64,000 bases of DNA from Chloracidobacterium sp. (lineage in GTDB: Bacteria; Acidobacteriota; Blastocatellia; Pyrinomonadales; Pyrinomonadaceae): assembly GCA_016720705.1 (NCBI GenBank), contig JADKKB010000007.1, positions 1,612,001 through 1,676,000 of the forward strand, given 5' to 3'. The translations under genes and the position numbers were made by a program. Positions 16,829 to 25,244 of this stretch are shown piece after piece. How positions within the stretch are numbered: the first letter of the stretch is position 1; each line of letters begins with the position of its first letter. The notes under the pieces are model-generated. The model worked only from the letters and a program-made list of their open reading frames with translations, was not told the origin of the DNA and made no database searches.

Positions 16829-17545
16829 TCACCACGGCCGCTTTTGGTAGTGGGTAACAAATGCATCGCCATCAACCATAAGCATGGGGTCGCCGGTTTT
16901 AGGGTGATTGCGGCGTTCAAGCGTATAAGTTGTCGTTGTTCCGCTGTTTGAACGAGCTGTCAGCGAATTTGAGGTTGCGCTCCAGCGTCCGGAATCTCGA
17001 CTCGATGAATTAGAGCCACCGTAGATGTTTGAATTACTTGTTTCGCCGGAGTACTCATATGTCCCATTACTATTCAGAGTGAAACACAGGTCAGATTGGC
17101 GACCGCCGCCGCTGGCGTTCACATTTGCCGAGTAACACCATTTTCCGACCAGATCTTGCGATACGCCACCACCACCACCGCCATTCGAACGTTGACCGCC
17201 GCCGGCACTTCGGTTCCTGACCGCGGCAAGCTCCTCATCGGACAGTCTCGTATAAACGACCTTTCTACCCTCGGCCCAGACGGTTAGGACGCCGGCACTC
17301 AAGGTAAAAGGAAACTTGATCTGCCCCTGATCATTGCCGATAATGATCGATTTGCCGACGACGGCATATTCATACTGATCATCGTTGATCGTAATCTTGC
17401 TACCCGGCTTAAACTAGATCAGAGCTTCGCTACTTTTCCAGTAGCCTTGTAACTGTTTGTCGATCGTGACTTTTTGTCCCACTGCGATGGTCACACATAG
17501 TGACATCAGTACACCGGCGAAAATTGTTGTTGCAAATTTGGTCAT
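16829..17545 (-). pseudogene. Secreted protein gene interrupted by an in-frame amber codon
   Basis: Read from the ATG at 17545 (AGGAG is upstream on this strand), the frame gives a signal peptide ending near Val-Gly-Gln, then Gly-Tyr-Trp-Lys-Ser. It meets TAG at 17416-17414 (codon 44) and continues in the same frame with convincing protein (Lys-Pro-Gly-Ser-Lys-Ile-Thr-Ile-Asn-Asp-Asp and onward) to a stop at 16829, 238 codons in all. The second half has a Gly-Gly-rich linker and a lipocalin-like Gly-Lys-Trp-Cys-Tyr-Ser strand pattern. Only a TTG at 17302 could restart translation, and it would lack a signal peptide. A single base change, for example from CAG, would explain the stop. The function is unknown. 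Confidence 0.7.
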
Positions 17546-17573
17546 TATTCTCTTATCTCCTTAAAATTCGGTT

Positions 17574-17777
17574 TTAGGCATTGTCATCGATCGCGTGATC
17601 GGAAAACCGCTCGTCGGCTTCACCATTCATCAACAGCGGCGGTTGGTTGACACCGCTGCCACCCTGCGAAAGTTCAAGGTTCATCGGTTCTGCCGTTTGA
17701 GTTTCGGGGCCGATATCGATCCGAAACTTCGTTTCTTTGTAGCTCTCGATCGTTATTCGTGTATGCGAAAGTTTCAT
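17574..17777 (-). CDS. Small hypothetical protein
   Basis: This 67-codon frame lies 28 bases upstream of the broken secreted gene on the same strand, and its start is 109 bases from the divergent regulator gene. Codon use (ATC, GAG, CCG, GAT) looks like that of genuine local genes. The product is hydrophilic and acidic at the C-terminus, with a Gly-Gly-Ser-Gly-Val-Asn-Gln-Pro-Pro centre. It has no signal peptide, helix-turn-helix or cysteine pattern. A ribosome binding site is not obvious, so it is a possible gene only. Confidence 0.45.
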   Translation of the reverse strand: MKLSHTRITIESYKETKFRIDIGPETQTAEPMNLELSQGGSGVNQPPLLMNGEADERFSDHAIDDNA

Positions 17778-17886
17778 AATCTAATTGCCGCAATCACAAC
17801 TTTTTATTGTGGACAGGTATGGTTTTAGCCTATTATCGAAGTCTAAATCCTTTAGTCGGGCTAAAATCGGGCTAAAATTTTTATAA

Positions 17887-19815
17887 ATGAAGGAAAGTTC
17901 GACAAAGATCTATACATTCGGTGATTACTCGCTAAAGGTCGAGGACGGCACACTGTGGCACGGCACCGAGCGTATATCGGTCACGCAGAAATCTGTCGAA
18001 ATGCTGACTCTTCTACTAGAGAATCGCGGTCGTGTTGTTACACGAGACGAGATCATCGAACGTCTCTGGCCCGATACCTTTGTTGACGAAAACAATCTTT
18101 CAGTTACCGTCTCGATGCTTAGAAAGGCTTTTGGGGAAAACAAAGGTGAACCGAAATTCATCGAAACGATTCCGCGAAAGGGCTATCGATTTATGGCGGA
18201 CGCGACAGAATCCGAGGGTGCTCTCGTATTTACCTCACGAGAATATACGCGAACAGTGATCGAGCGGACTGAAATCGATGACGGAGCAACAACGGATGCT
18301 ATCGCTCAATTGCGGTCGGGAGCACGTCGCCAGAATTACATTTTGGTCGTACTCGTCATTTTCACGGTCTTATTAATAGTTACAATCGGCTGGAACTACT
18401 ACAGAGGCGATGGCCGAGATGTGTTTGCGTCGAGAGGCTCAAGAACGATCGCAGTGCTACCATTTCGTAATCTTTCGAGAGATGAAAGCGGAACACAGTT
18501 TTCACTTGGCCTGACCGACGCACTGATCACAAAGCTCGCTGGCCTTTCCGATCTGACGGTTCGCCCGACAAGTTCAGTTGTCGGATTTACAGATTCGGCT
18601 CCAACATTGCCCGAGGTAATCAAAGAGAAACTCAAGGTCGGAAATTACGTTGACGGCACGATTCAGCACGAGAATGGGCGATTGCGTGTGTCGGTACAGC
18701 TAGTTCAAGTATCAGACGGTTCGGTCGTTTGGGCGGAAACATTCGAAGAATCGGTAACCGAATTATTGCGGTTACAAGATTTGATCGCGGTCAAGGTCTT
18801 TGCGGCAATGCGTATCGAGGTCTCGCCGAAGCAAAAGGAGATGCTTGCCCGACGCGAATCAAAAAATGGCGAAGCCAATGCTCTGTATCTAAAAGGCCGC
18901 TACTACTGGAATCGGCGAAGTTCTGAAAACATCAAAAAGGCCGTCGAGTATTTTGAACAAGCTGTCGAAAAAGATCCAACATTTGCGCTCGGTTTTATCG
19001 GCGTTTCGGACGGATATCAAATGTTTAGCGAATATGGCGGCATCGAGCGAAAGGTCGCGATGGAGAAAGCCCGAACCGCCGTTTTACGTGCGATCGAGCT
19101 AAATGGTGATTTGGGAGAAGCGTATTGTTCACTCGGTTACCTGCAAGCATTCTATGACTGGGATTTTCCTGCCGCCGAAGCGAGCTTTAGGAAAGCGATC
19201 GAACTTTCCCCAAATTACGCTACCGCACACCAATGGTACGGCGAATTATTGATCGCTCAAGACCGGATCGATGAAAGCATCGAGCGGATTAAACGAGCTC
19301 TAGAAATAGACCCTGTATCGCCCATCATTCTCACCGATCTCGCGTCGTCGTATTATGTTGCTCGCCGATTCGATGATGCGATCAAAACCGCAAAAGAGGT
19401 CGAAGAGCTATCGCCTAACTTCCCAATGGCAAACTACTTTCTTGCATTCTGTTATGCACAAAAGGGAATGGACGCCGAAACTAAAAAATCGTATTACGTC
19501 GCTGATAAAACATGGTTGCCGGGCCTAACGAACTCCGATGAAAGTGCTTACACATTGCTTTCGCTCAAGGATCTTTATCTTCGCCGATATCGAGATGCGA
19601 CGACGTCTCCCGTGAGCAAATATCTGAACGGTTATCAAAAGGCAATGAATGCGGTACTGGCACACGACTTCGAAGGCGTTTTCAGATGGCTTGAAATTTC
19701 GCTCGAAAGCCGTGACCGTTGGTTCGTCAATCTGGCGATGGATCCGATATGGGACCCGATCCGGACAGACCCGAGATTCAACGATCTTTTGCAGCGAAGC
19801 AGCCTCAAAAAATAG
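17887..19815 (+). CDS. CadC-like membrane winged-helix regulator with TPR domain
   Basis: This 642-residue protein has an OmpR/PhoB-type winged helix at about residues 8-103 (Arg-Val-Val-Thr-Arg-Asp-Glu-Ile-Ile-Glu-Arg-Leu-Trp-Pro-Asp and Pro-Arg-Lys-Gly-Tyr-Arg-Phe). One transmembrane helix follows at about 155-177, then a TolB/FlgO-like periplasmic module (Ile-Ala-Val-Leu-Pro-Phe-Arg-Asn-Leu-Ser, about 196-300) and TPR repeats (about 335-540) with Asn-Ala-Leu-Tyr-Leu-Lys-Gly-Arg-Tyr-Tyr-Trp. The layout is that of one-component membrane regulators, which sense outside the membrane and bind DNA inside. These are abundant in Acidobacteriota. The divergent secreted gene and small ORF are possible targets, but that is inference. 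Confidence 0.9.
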   Translation: MKESSTKIYTFGDYSLKVEDGTLWHGTERISVTQKSVEMLTLLLENRGRVVTRDEIIERLWPDTFVDENNLSVTVSMLRKAFGENKGEPKFIETIPRKGYRFMADATESEGALVFTSREYTRTVIERTEIDDGATTDAIAQLRSGARRQNYILVVLVIFTVLLIVTIGWNYYRGDGRDVFASRGSRTIAVLPFRNLSRDESGTQFSLGLTDALITKLAGLSDLTVRPTSSVVGFTDSAPTLPEVIKEKLKVGNYVDGTIQHENGRLRVSVQLVQVSDGSVVWAETFEESVTELLRLQDLIAVKVFAAMRIEVSPKQKEMLARRESKNGEANALYLKGRYYWNRRSSENIKKAVEYFEQAVEKDPTFALGFIGVSDGYQMFSEYGGIERKVAMEKARTAVLRAIELNGDLGEAYCSLGYLQAFYDWDFPAAEASFRKAIELSPNYATAHQWYGELLIAQDRIDESIERIKRALEIDPVSPIILTDLASSYYVARRFDDAIKTAKEVEELSPNFPMANYFLAFCYAQKGMDAETKKSYYVADKTWLPGLTNSDESAYTLLSLKDLYLRRYRDATTSPVSKYLNGYQKAMNAVLAHDFEGVFRWLEISLESRDRWFVNLAMDPIWDPIRTDPRFNDLLQRSSLKK

Positions 19816-19824
19816 GATACTTAA

Positions 19825-20181
19825 ATGGATAGACCGATAAACGATTATAGTGAATTTTGGGATTTCTATGTTTCAGAGCACAGCCTGCCGATGACGCGTG
19901 CCTTGCATTTCAGCGGTACTTCACTGGGTATTGCGTTGATGATCTTTTTTGTAGCCACTGGACGTTGGTATTTCTTTCCCGCTTTTTTCGTCGTCGGCTA
20001 CGGATTTGCGTGGTTCGCTCACTTCGTTATTGAAAAGAATAAACCGGCGAGCTTTCGCTTTCCGCTGTGGTCGTTTATCAGTGATTTCAAGATGATCTGG
20101 TTCATGATCAGCGGGCGAATGGCGGCCGAAGTTAAGCGAGTTTTGGATAACGGAGCCATCATCGACGACCGAAACTCATAG
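19825..20181 (+). CDS. Mpo1/DUF962-like membrane protein
   Basis: The 118-residue protein begins Asp-Tyr-Ser-Glu-Phe-Trp-Asp-Phe-Tyr-Val-Ser-Glu-His, then has Arg-Ala-Leu-His-Phe-Ser-Gly-Thr, two membrane helices (about residues 33-50 and 53-72) and a Gly-Phe-Ala-Trp-Phe-Ala-His-Phe-Val-Ile-Glu-Lys-Asn-Lys-Pro-Ala motif. These His-containing motifs define DUF962, whose yeast member Mpo1 is an iron-dependent dioxygenase in fatty acid alpha-oxidation. Whether bacterial members share this reaction is not shown by sequence. It starts 9 bases after the regulator stop and may share its mRNA. Confidence 0.85.
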   Translation: MDRPINDYSEFWDFYVSEHSLPMTRALHFSGTSLGIALMIFFVATGRWYFFPAFFVVGYGFAWFAHFVIEKNKPASFRFPLWSFISDFKMIWFMISGRMAAEVKRVLDNGAIIDDRNS

Positions 20182-20341
20182 ATTTCAGGGCCGTCGGGTG
20201 CAGTTACGTCCCCCGAAACGGCGAATTTGGACTCAGAGAAATAATCGTCAAATTACTTTTCTAAATAAATATACTGTTCCCCAACTGTAGAATGGCTCAA
20301 GTCGTTCAACTCTTGGGCGGAATAGCGTAAAATGCTTCATT

Positions 20342-20965
20342 ATGTCATCAGGCGATCTGATAAATCCCAATGCACTCAATTCGACTATAGAATTCCTCAC
20401 GGCAATGGTCACGCCGGCGCTGCTGATCTCGGCGACGGGATCGCTGGTGTTGTCTACATCAACTCGTTTAGGGCGTGTAATAGACCGCGTACGGGCTCTC
20501 GAAGAAGTCCTGAGTGAACTGATATACGTCGAAGATAAAGAATCGGTCCCGCTTTACGAAAAACGAGTCGAGGTGATCGTCGATTTGCTCGATAAGGTCA
20601 CAAGCCGATCTCGTATTCTTCAGAGGGCAATGGCAACTTTCTATTACGGTTTGGGCTGCTTTATCCTCACTAGCGTAACTATCGCGATCGCCGCGTTTTT
20701 CAGCTCATATCGTTGGGTTCCCATCCCGATCGGGATCATCGGTATAATGTGCCTTTTTTGGGGGAGCATCTATATGTTGCTCGAAACCCGTATGGCGACC
20801 GCTACCGTCAACGCCGAGATGGATTTCACCTGGGAACTCGCACGAAAGGTCGCCCCGAAGGACATAATTAGTAAATATTCGCCGAAGGGCAAGAATAAGG
20901 GTATGAAACCCGCAAAGATCAAACAGAATGGCCGCAAGTTACCTGACACTCTTAGCGGAGAATGA
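20342..20965 (+). CDS. DUF2721 membrane protein
   Basis: This 207-residue protein matches DUF2721. The N-terminal Leu-Thr-Ala-Met-Val-Thr-Pro-Ala-Leu-Leu-Ile-Ser-Ala-Thr-Gly-Ser-Leu helix is followed by a Thr-Arg-Leu-Gly-Arg-Val-Ile-Asp-Arg-Val-Arg segment, a coiled stretch with Arg-Ser-Arg-Ile-Leu, and two further membrane helices (about 100-120 and 125-145). A basic C-terminal tail is rich in lysine. The function of the family is unknown. The C-terminus overlaps the next gene by 38 bases in another frame, suggesting coupled translation. Confidence 0.85.
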   Translation: MSSGDLINPNALNSTIEFLTAMVTPALLISATGSLVLSTSTRLGRVIDRVRALEEVLSELIYVEDKESVPLYEKRVEVIVDLLDKVTSRSRILQRAMATFYYGLGCFILTSVTIAIAAFFSSYRWVPIPIGIIGIMCLFWGSIYMLLETRMATATVNAEMDFTWELARKVAPKDIISKYSPKGKNKGMKPAKIKQNGRKLPDTLSGE

Positions 20966-21935
20966 ACTTGAGTCCCGCGTAGAAAAGCTCGAGTCACTAC
21001 TCTCGGCTTGCAACATTTGCCCGAAAGACTGCGGCAACGATCGTCTAGATGACGAGATCGCCGCGTGCTACTCCGGGCGTCAGCCGATCGTATCGTCGTA
21101 CACCGCACATTTTGGCGAAGAACCCTGTCTGTCCGGCACATTGGGTGCGGGAAACATATTTTTTGGCAACTGCAATCTCCGTTGCGTGTATTGCCAAAAT
21201 TATCAGATCTCTCAAACCTGGCGTGAGCAAAAGAAGAATGAGATCACTCACGAACGCCTTGCCGAGATGATGCTCGAATTGCAGGAACGCGGCTGTCACA
21301 ATATCGGCTTTGTCTCGCCCACACACTTTGCCCCGCAGATGGCGCGGGCGATACTGATCGCCGCTGAAAACGGTCTGACATTGCCGATCGTTTACAACAC
21401 CAATGCGTATGATTCGGTTGAGGTGCTGAAATTGCTCGATGGGATTGTCGACGTCTATCTGCCGGATCTGAAATATGCCGACGCTGCCGCGGGGCTTCAG
21501 TATTCCAAGATACGTGACTATCCAAAGTTCGCCCGTGCCGCGATCAAGGAAATGCATCGTCAAATGGGCGACGAACTCGTCTTTGACGACGGCGGTTTGC
21601 TCAAACGAGGGTTGATGATCCGCCTGCTGGTACTGCCTAACGATGTCGCCGGTATCGAGGAAAATCTGCGATGGATCCGCGACGAGCTTTCGCCCAAAAC
21701 CGCGATCTCGCTAATGGCGCAGTACTACGCGACCAACAAGGCCGCCACGGATGAGCGATATATTTTGCTGTCACGCCGCATCTCGGAGGGCGAGTGGTTT
21801 GAGGCTGTTTCCTTGCTCCACGAACTCGGCATTGACGAGGGCTTTATGCAGGAATACGAATCTGCGTCACACTATTACCGGCCGGACTTCGATGATGCGG
21901 AAAAGCCTTTCAGGGACATTCGCGACTTTCTCTAG
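20928..21935 (+). CDS. Radical SAM protein, PflA-like (COG1313 type)
   Basis: A 335-residue radical SAM protein with the cluster motif CNLRCVYC at Cys82, Cys86 and Cys89. An upstream Cys-Asn-Ile-Cys-Pro-Lys-Asp-Cys-Gly and a Gly-Xaa-Cys cluster (Cys-Leu-Ser-Gly-Thr-Leu-Gly-Ala-Gly-Asn-Ile-Phe-Phe) match the stand-alone family annotated as putative pyruvate formate-lyase activating protein. No glycyl radical enzyme is nearby, so its target is unknown. The ATG at 20928 overlaps the DUF2721 gene; a later start would shorten the family-typical N-terminal leader before the first cysteines. Confidence 0.88.
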   Translation: MAASYLTLLAENELESRVEKLESLLSACNICPKDCGNDRLDDEIAACYSGRQPIVSSYTAHFGEEPCLSGTLGAGNIFFGNCNLRCVYCQNYQISQTWREQKKNEITHERLAEMMLELQERGCHNIGFVSPTHFAPQMARAILIAAENGLTLPIVYNTNAYDSVEVLKLLDGIVDVYLPDLKYADAAAGLQYSKIRDYPKFARAAIKEMHRQMGDELVFDDGGLLKRGLMIRLLVLPNDVAGIEENLRWIRDELSPKTAISLMAQYYATNKAATDERYILLSRRISEGEWFEAVSLLHELGIDEGFMQEYESASHYYRPDFDDAEKPFRDIRDFL

Positions 21936-21986
21936 CTGACCTGCACGCGGAGAAATTGATGGACCTTTCGTTCGGATATTAGCCAT

Positions 21987-24900
21987 ATGAAATACCAATA
22001 TCGATCTATTTCGGCGTTTTCACGTTGCTTAGGCCTATCCTTACTCATCACAGCTTGTTGCTCGCTGATAACGGCCCAAACTCCTGCGGTCGGCTACACT
22101 CGCTGGGTCAATCCGTTCATCGGCACCGGCGGCCACGGGCATACTTTTCCGGGGGCGACGATGCCGTTCGGGATGGTGCAGCTCTCGCCCGACACGCGTA
22201 TCGACAACTGGGACGGATCGAGCGGTTATCACTACTCCGACGACATCATCTACGGCTTTTCGCACACGCACCTGAGCGGAACGGGCATTCCGGATGGATG
22301 CGATATTTTGTTTATGCCGACGGTTGGTTACCCACAGCTTCCGCGAACGCGCGGGAACGAGACGCCTGAGAAGAATTACCAATCAACTTTTTCTCATTCG
22401 AATGAAAAGGCCGAGCCCGGTTACTACAGCGTCCGACTCGATAAGGGAGACATTCTGGCCGAGCTTACCGCAACATCACGAGTCGGCTTTCACCGGTACA
22501 CTTTTCAGAGGAAAGCGGAAGCGGCGGTCGTACTCGACCTGAAATGGAGGGACAAGGTTCTTGACTCGGAATTTCGAATTGTCGATGACAAGCGGATCGA
22601 AGGTTATCGCCGTTCGAGTTCATGGGCGAAAAATCAGATTGTGTATTTCGTCGCTGAATTCTCCGAGACTTTCTCCACCATGAGCGCCGGTGGGAATTGG
22701 AACTCTTCGGGCGCAATGAAGGGAACCGATATGAGGGCGGCTCTACATTTTCGTCTCGGAAGCCGCAATAAGGTTCTTCTGAAGGTCGCGATCTCCCACG
22801 TCTCTATCGAAGGTGCTCGAAAGAATCTCGCTGCCGAGCTTCCCGGTTGGGATTTTGACAAGGTTCGCTCCGATGCGAAAGCGGCCTGGAACAAAGAGCT
22901 GTCGAAGATCGAGGTATCGGGCGGGACCGACGCACAGACGACTACGTTTTACACCGCCCTGTATCACACGATGATCCAGCCGAATATCTTCAACGACGTC
23001 GACGGCCGGTATAAAGGCCACGACGGGAAGGTACATCAGCTTTCGGGATATGCGGGTGTCAGTAGACCGCACGTAAGTAAGGACCCAACTGCGCAAGAAA
23101 GAACCACCCCGTCCGCTCAAAGCAGCGGCCACCCCTCCTTCGTAAGTAGGGGAGCTTCGGAGCAATACTCCGTCTTCTCCCTGTGGGACACATTCCGGGC
23201 GGCGCATCCGCTTTATACGATCATTGACCAGAAACGCACTGTCGATTTTATCAACACGTTTATCCGCCAATACGAGCAAGGCGGGCGGCTGCCGGTTTGG
23301 GAGCTTTGGGGCGAAGAGACCGACACGATGATCGGCTATCACGCCGTCTCGGTCATTGCTGATGCGATGGCAAAAGGGATCAAAGGCTTTGACTACGAAA
23401 AGGCCTACGCCGCCGCGAAACACTCCGCCGAACTCGACCATTACGGCCTCGCCGCCTACAAAAAACGCGGTTACATCTCGATGGAGGACGAAAACGAATC
23501 CGTCTCAAAGACCCTAGAATATGCTTATAACGATTGGTGTATCTCTAGGATGGCAAAGGTACTTTTACTACAGGAATCTAAGCAGCCGAAAAATTCGCCA
23601 AAGCCGAGTTTCAACGCATCAACCGGAATCGCTTCCTTACCAATTGATATGGAAAAACAGCGATATCAGAAGGAGTTTGTCCAGTATCTAAGACGTGCGC
23701 GCTACTTCGAAAACCTCTTCGACACTAAAACAGGTTTTTTCCGTCCAAAAAAGAACGGCGGTTTTGTCGAGCCTTTTGCTCCGAACGAGGTGACATTTGG
23801 CTTCACCGAGGGCAATTCGTGGCAGTATTCGTTCTTCGTTCCGCACGATGTTACGCGGTTGATGGAGCTGATGGGCGGGCGTGAGAGGTTCGCGGCGAAG
23901 CTTGATGAGCTTTTTTCAACGGACGTGAAACTCGCCGGTCGCGAGCAGGCCGACCTGACCGGCCTCATAGGTCAATACGCGCACGGCAACGAACCCTCGC
24001 ACCACATTGCGTATCTATATAATTACGCACAGCAACCGTGGAAAACGCAGCAATACGTCCGCCAGATAATGGACGAATTCTATAAACCGACGCCAGATGG
24101 CCTGATCGGCAACGAAGACTGCGGCCAGATGTCCGCGTGGTATATCCTAAGCGCAAGCGGTTTCTATCCTGTAAATCCGGGCGACGGCATTTACGCTTTC
24201 GGCACACCGCTGTTTCCCGAGATGACGTACCGCCTTGAGAACGGTAAGACATTTACCGTCAGAGCAAAGAATGTGTCGGCAGCAAACAAATACATACTGA
24301 ATGCCAAGCTAAACGGAGCTCCATACAAGAAAGCGTTCATAACTCACGCCGATATTATGTCAGGAGGTGTACTCGAATTTTCGATGATCGATCAACCGGT
24401 TAGTACGGCATTCAGCGAGTTTCCGGTCTCATCTCTCGGCATCAAAACGGTCGCGGTTCCGGTCATCACCGGCGGGCGGACCTTTGGCGACAATACAAGT
24501 GTAGCGATCTCGACGCTGACTCATAACGCGAAGATCTATTTCACAACTGACGGCACCGTGCCGACAAAAGACTCGACACTTTACACCTCACCGCTTACGG
24601 TCGAGCGGACAATGACGATCAATGCGGTCGCGATCGGTGCCGATGGAGCAGCGAGCTTTCCGGTCGAGGCTGTTCTGAAAAAACTTCCGAACGAATGGAC
24701 CGTACGCGTTATCTCGTCGTACAGCACTCAATACACGGGTGGCGGTGATAATGCGATCATCGATGGTATTCGCGGGACGGTCAATTTTGCTAGCGGCGAG
24801 TGGCAGGGCGTACAGGGAAAGACATACGAAGCCATTGTTGATCTGCAGCGTGAGACTGAGGTCAAGGAACTTGGCGGTAGCTTTCTACAGGTCGCGGGGC

Positions 24901-25157
24901 CGTGGATTTGGATGCCCGACCGCGTCGAGTTTGAGACCTCGTTGGACGGCACCAACTTCACTAAAGCAGCCGAGATCAAACCCGGCTTTTCACAAACGGA
25001 AATGACCCCGACGGTTCGCGAATACGTGCAGAAGATAGTGCCAACGCAGACCCGTTACGTCAGAATGCGCGCATTCAACTTTGGCAAGATACCGTCGTGG
25101 CACCTCGGCGCAGGCGGCGACCCGTGGATATTCGTGGACGAGATAATTATTAGGTGA
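21987..25157 (+). CDS. Secreted GH92 alpha-mannosidase with C-terminal carbohydrate-binding modules
   Basis: GH92 enzymes are calcium-dependent exo-alpha-mannosidases. The 1056-residue protein has a signal peptide (about 1-31), a GH92 N-terminal beta-sandwich (Asn-Pro-Phe-Ile-Gly-Thr-Gly-Gly-His-Gly-His-Thr-Phe-Pro-Gly-Ala) and a catalytic (alpha/alpha)6 domain. Hallmarks are Ser-Leu-Trp-Asp-Thr-Phe-Arg-Ala, Gly-Asn-Glu-Pro-Ser-His-His and Asn-Glu-Asp-Cys-Gly-Gln-Met-Ser-Ala-Trp. A chitobiase-type C-terminal domain (Tyr-Phe-Thr-Thr-Asp-Gly-Thr-Val-Pro-Thr, about 845-900) and an F5/8-type discoidin domain (about 910-1056) follow. Just before SLWDTFRA it carries about 30 unusual residues encoded by a palindromic element (see 23078-23160). 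It probably acts on mannose-rich glycans outside the cell. Confidence 0.93.
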   Translation: MKYQYRSISAFSRCLGLSLLITACCSLITAQTPAVGYTRWVNPFIGTGGHGHTFPGATMPFGMVQLSPDTRIDNWDGSSGYHYSDDIIYGFSHTHLSGTGIPDGCDILFMPTVGYPQLPRTRGNETPEKNYQSTFSHSNEKAEPGYYSVRLDKGDILAELTATSRVGFHRYTFQRKAEAAVVLDLKWRDKVLDSEFRIVDDKRIEGYRRSSSWAKNQIVYFVAEFSETFSTMSAGGNWNSSGAMKGTDMRAALHFRLGSRNKVLLKVAISHVSIEGARKNLAAELPGWDFDKVRSDAKAAWNKELSKIEVSGGTDAQTTTFYTALYHTMIQPNIFNDVDGRYKGHDGKVHQLSGYAGVSRPHVSKDPTAQERTTPSAQSSGHPSFVSRGASEQYSVFSLWDTFRAAHPLYTIIDQKRTVDFINTFIRQYEQGGRLPVWELWGEETDTMIGYHAVSVIADAMAKGIKGFDYEKAYAAAKHSAELDHYGLAAYKKRGYISMEDENESVSKTLEYAYNDWCISRMAKVLLLQESKQPKNSPKPSFNASTGIASLPIDMEKQRYQKEFVQYLRRARYFENLFDTKTGFFRPKKNGGFVEPFAPNEVTFGFTEGNSWQYSFFVPHDVTRLMELMGGRERFAAKLDELFSTDVKLAGREQADLTGLIGQYAHGNEPSHHIAYLYNYAQQPWKTQQYVRQIMDEFYKPTPDGLIGNEDCGQMSAWYILSASGFYPVNPGDGIYAFGTPLFPEMTYRLENGKTFTVRAKNVSAANKYILNAKLNGAPYKKAFITHADIMSGGVLEFSMIDQPVSTAFSEFPVSSLGIKTVAVPVITGGRTFGDNTSVAISTLTHNAKIYFTTDGTVPTKDSTLYTSPLTVERTMTINAVAIGADGAASFPVEAVLKKLPNEWTVRVISSYSTQYTGGGDNAIIDGIRGTVNFASGEWQGVQGKTYEAIVDLQRETEVKELGGSFLQVAGPWIWMPDRVEFETSLDGTNFTKAAEIKPGFSQTEMTPTVREYVQKIVPTQTRYVRMRAFNFGKIPSWHLGAGGDPWIFVDEIIIR
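23078..23160 (+). repeat. In-frame palindromic insertion inside the GH92 gene
   Basis: Within the GH92 coding frame lie two adjacent hairpins: CCGCT/AGCGG (23113-23117 with 23124-23128), and a 9-base arm at 23132-23140 pairing with 23144-23152 with one mismatch. Together they encode a low-complexity Pro/Ser/Thr/His-rich stretch that does not look like GH92 sequence and falls right before the conserved SLWDTFRA region. The reading frame is kept. The pattern is that of a small palindromic element tolerated inside a protein; the exact borders are uncertain. Confidence 0.6.
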
Positions 25158-25244
25158 CCGACAGCCTCCCGATCAAAAAATCGACCGTATCCGATTAACG
25201 TGCGTCTAAGATACAGCGGCATTAATTGTCCGAGGTAATTGTTT

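Noticed and set aside
17414..17416. Pyrrolysine or other recoding at the amber codon
   Set aside because: No structure or machinery for recoding is visible, and most genes here end normally, some with TAG; a nonsense mutation is simpler.
22743..23441. 232-codon frame antisense to GH92
   Set aside because: Shadow of the strongly biased mannosidase gene, with no motif or start signal.
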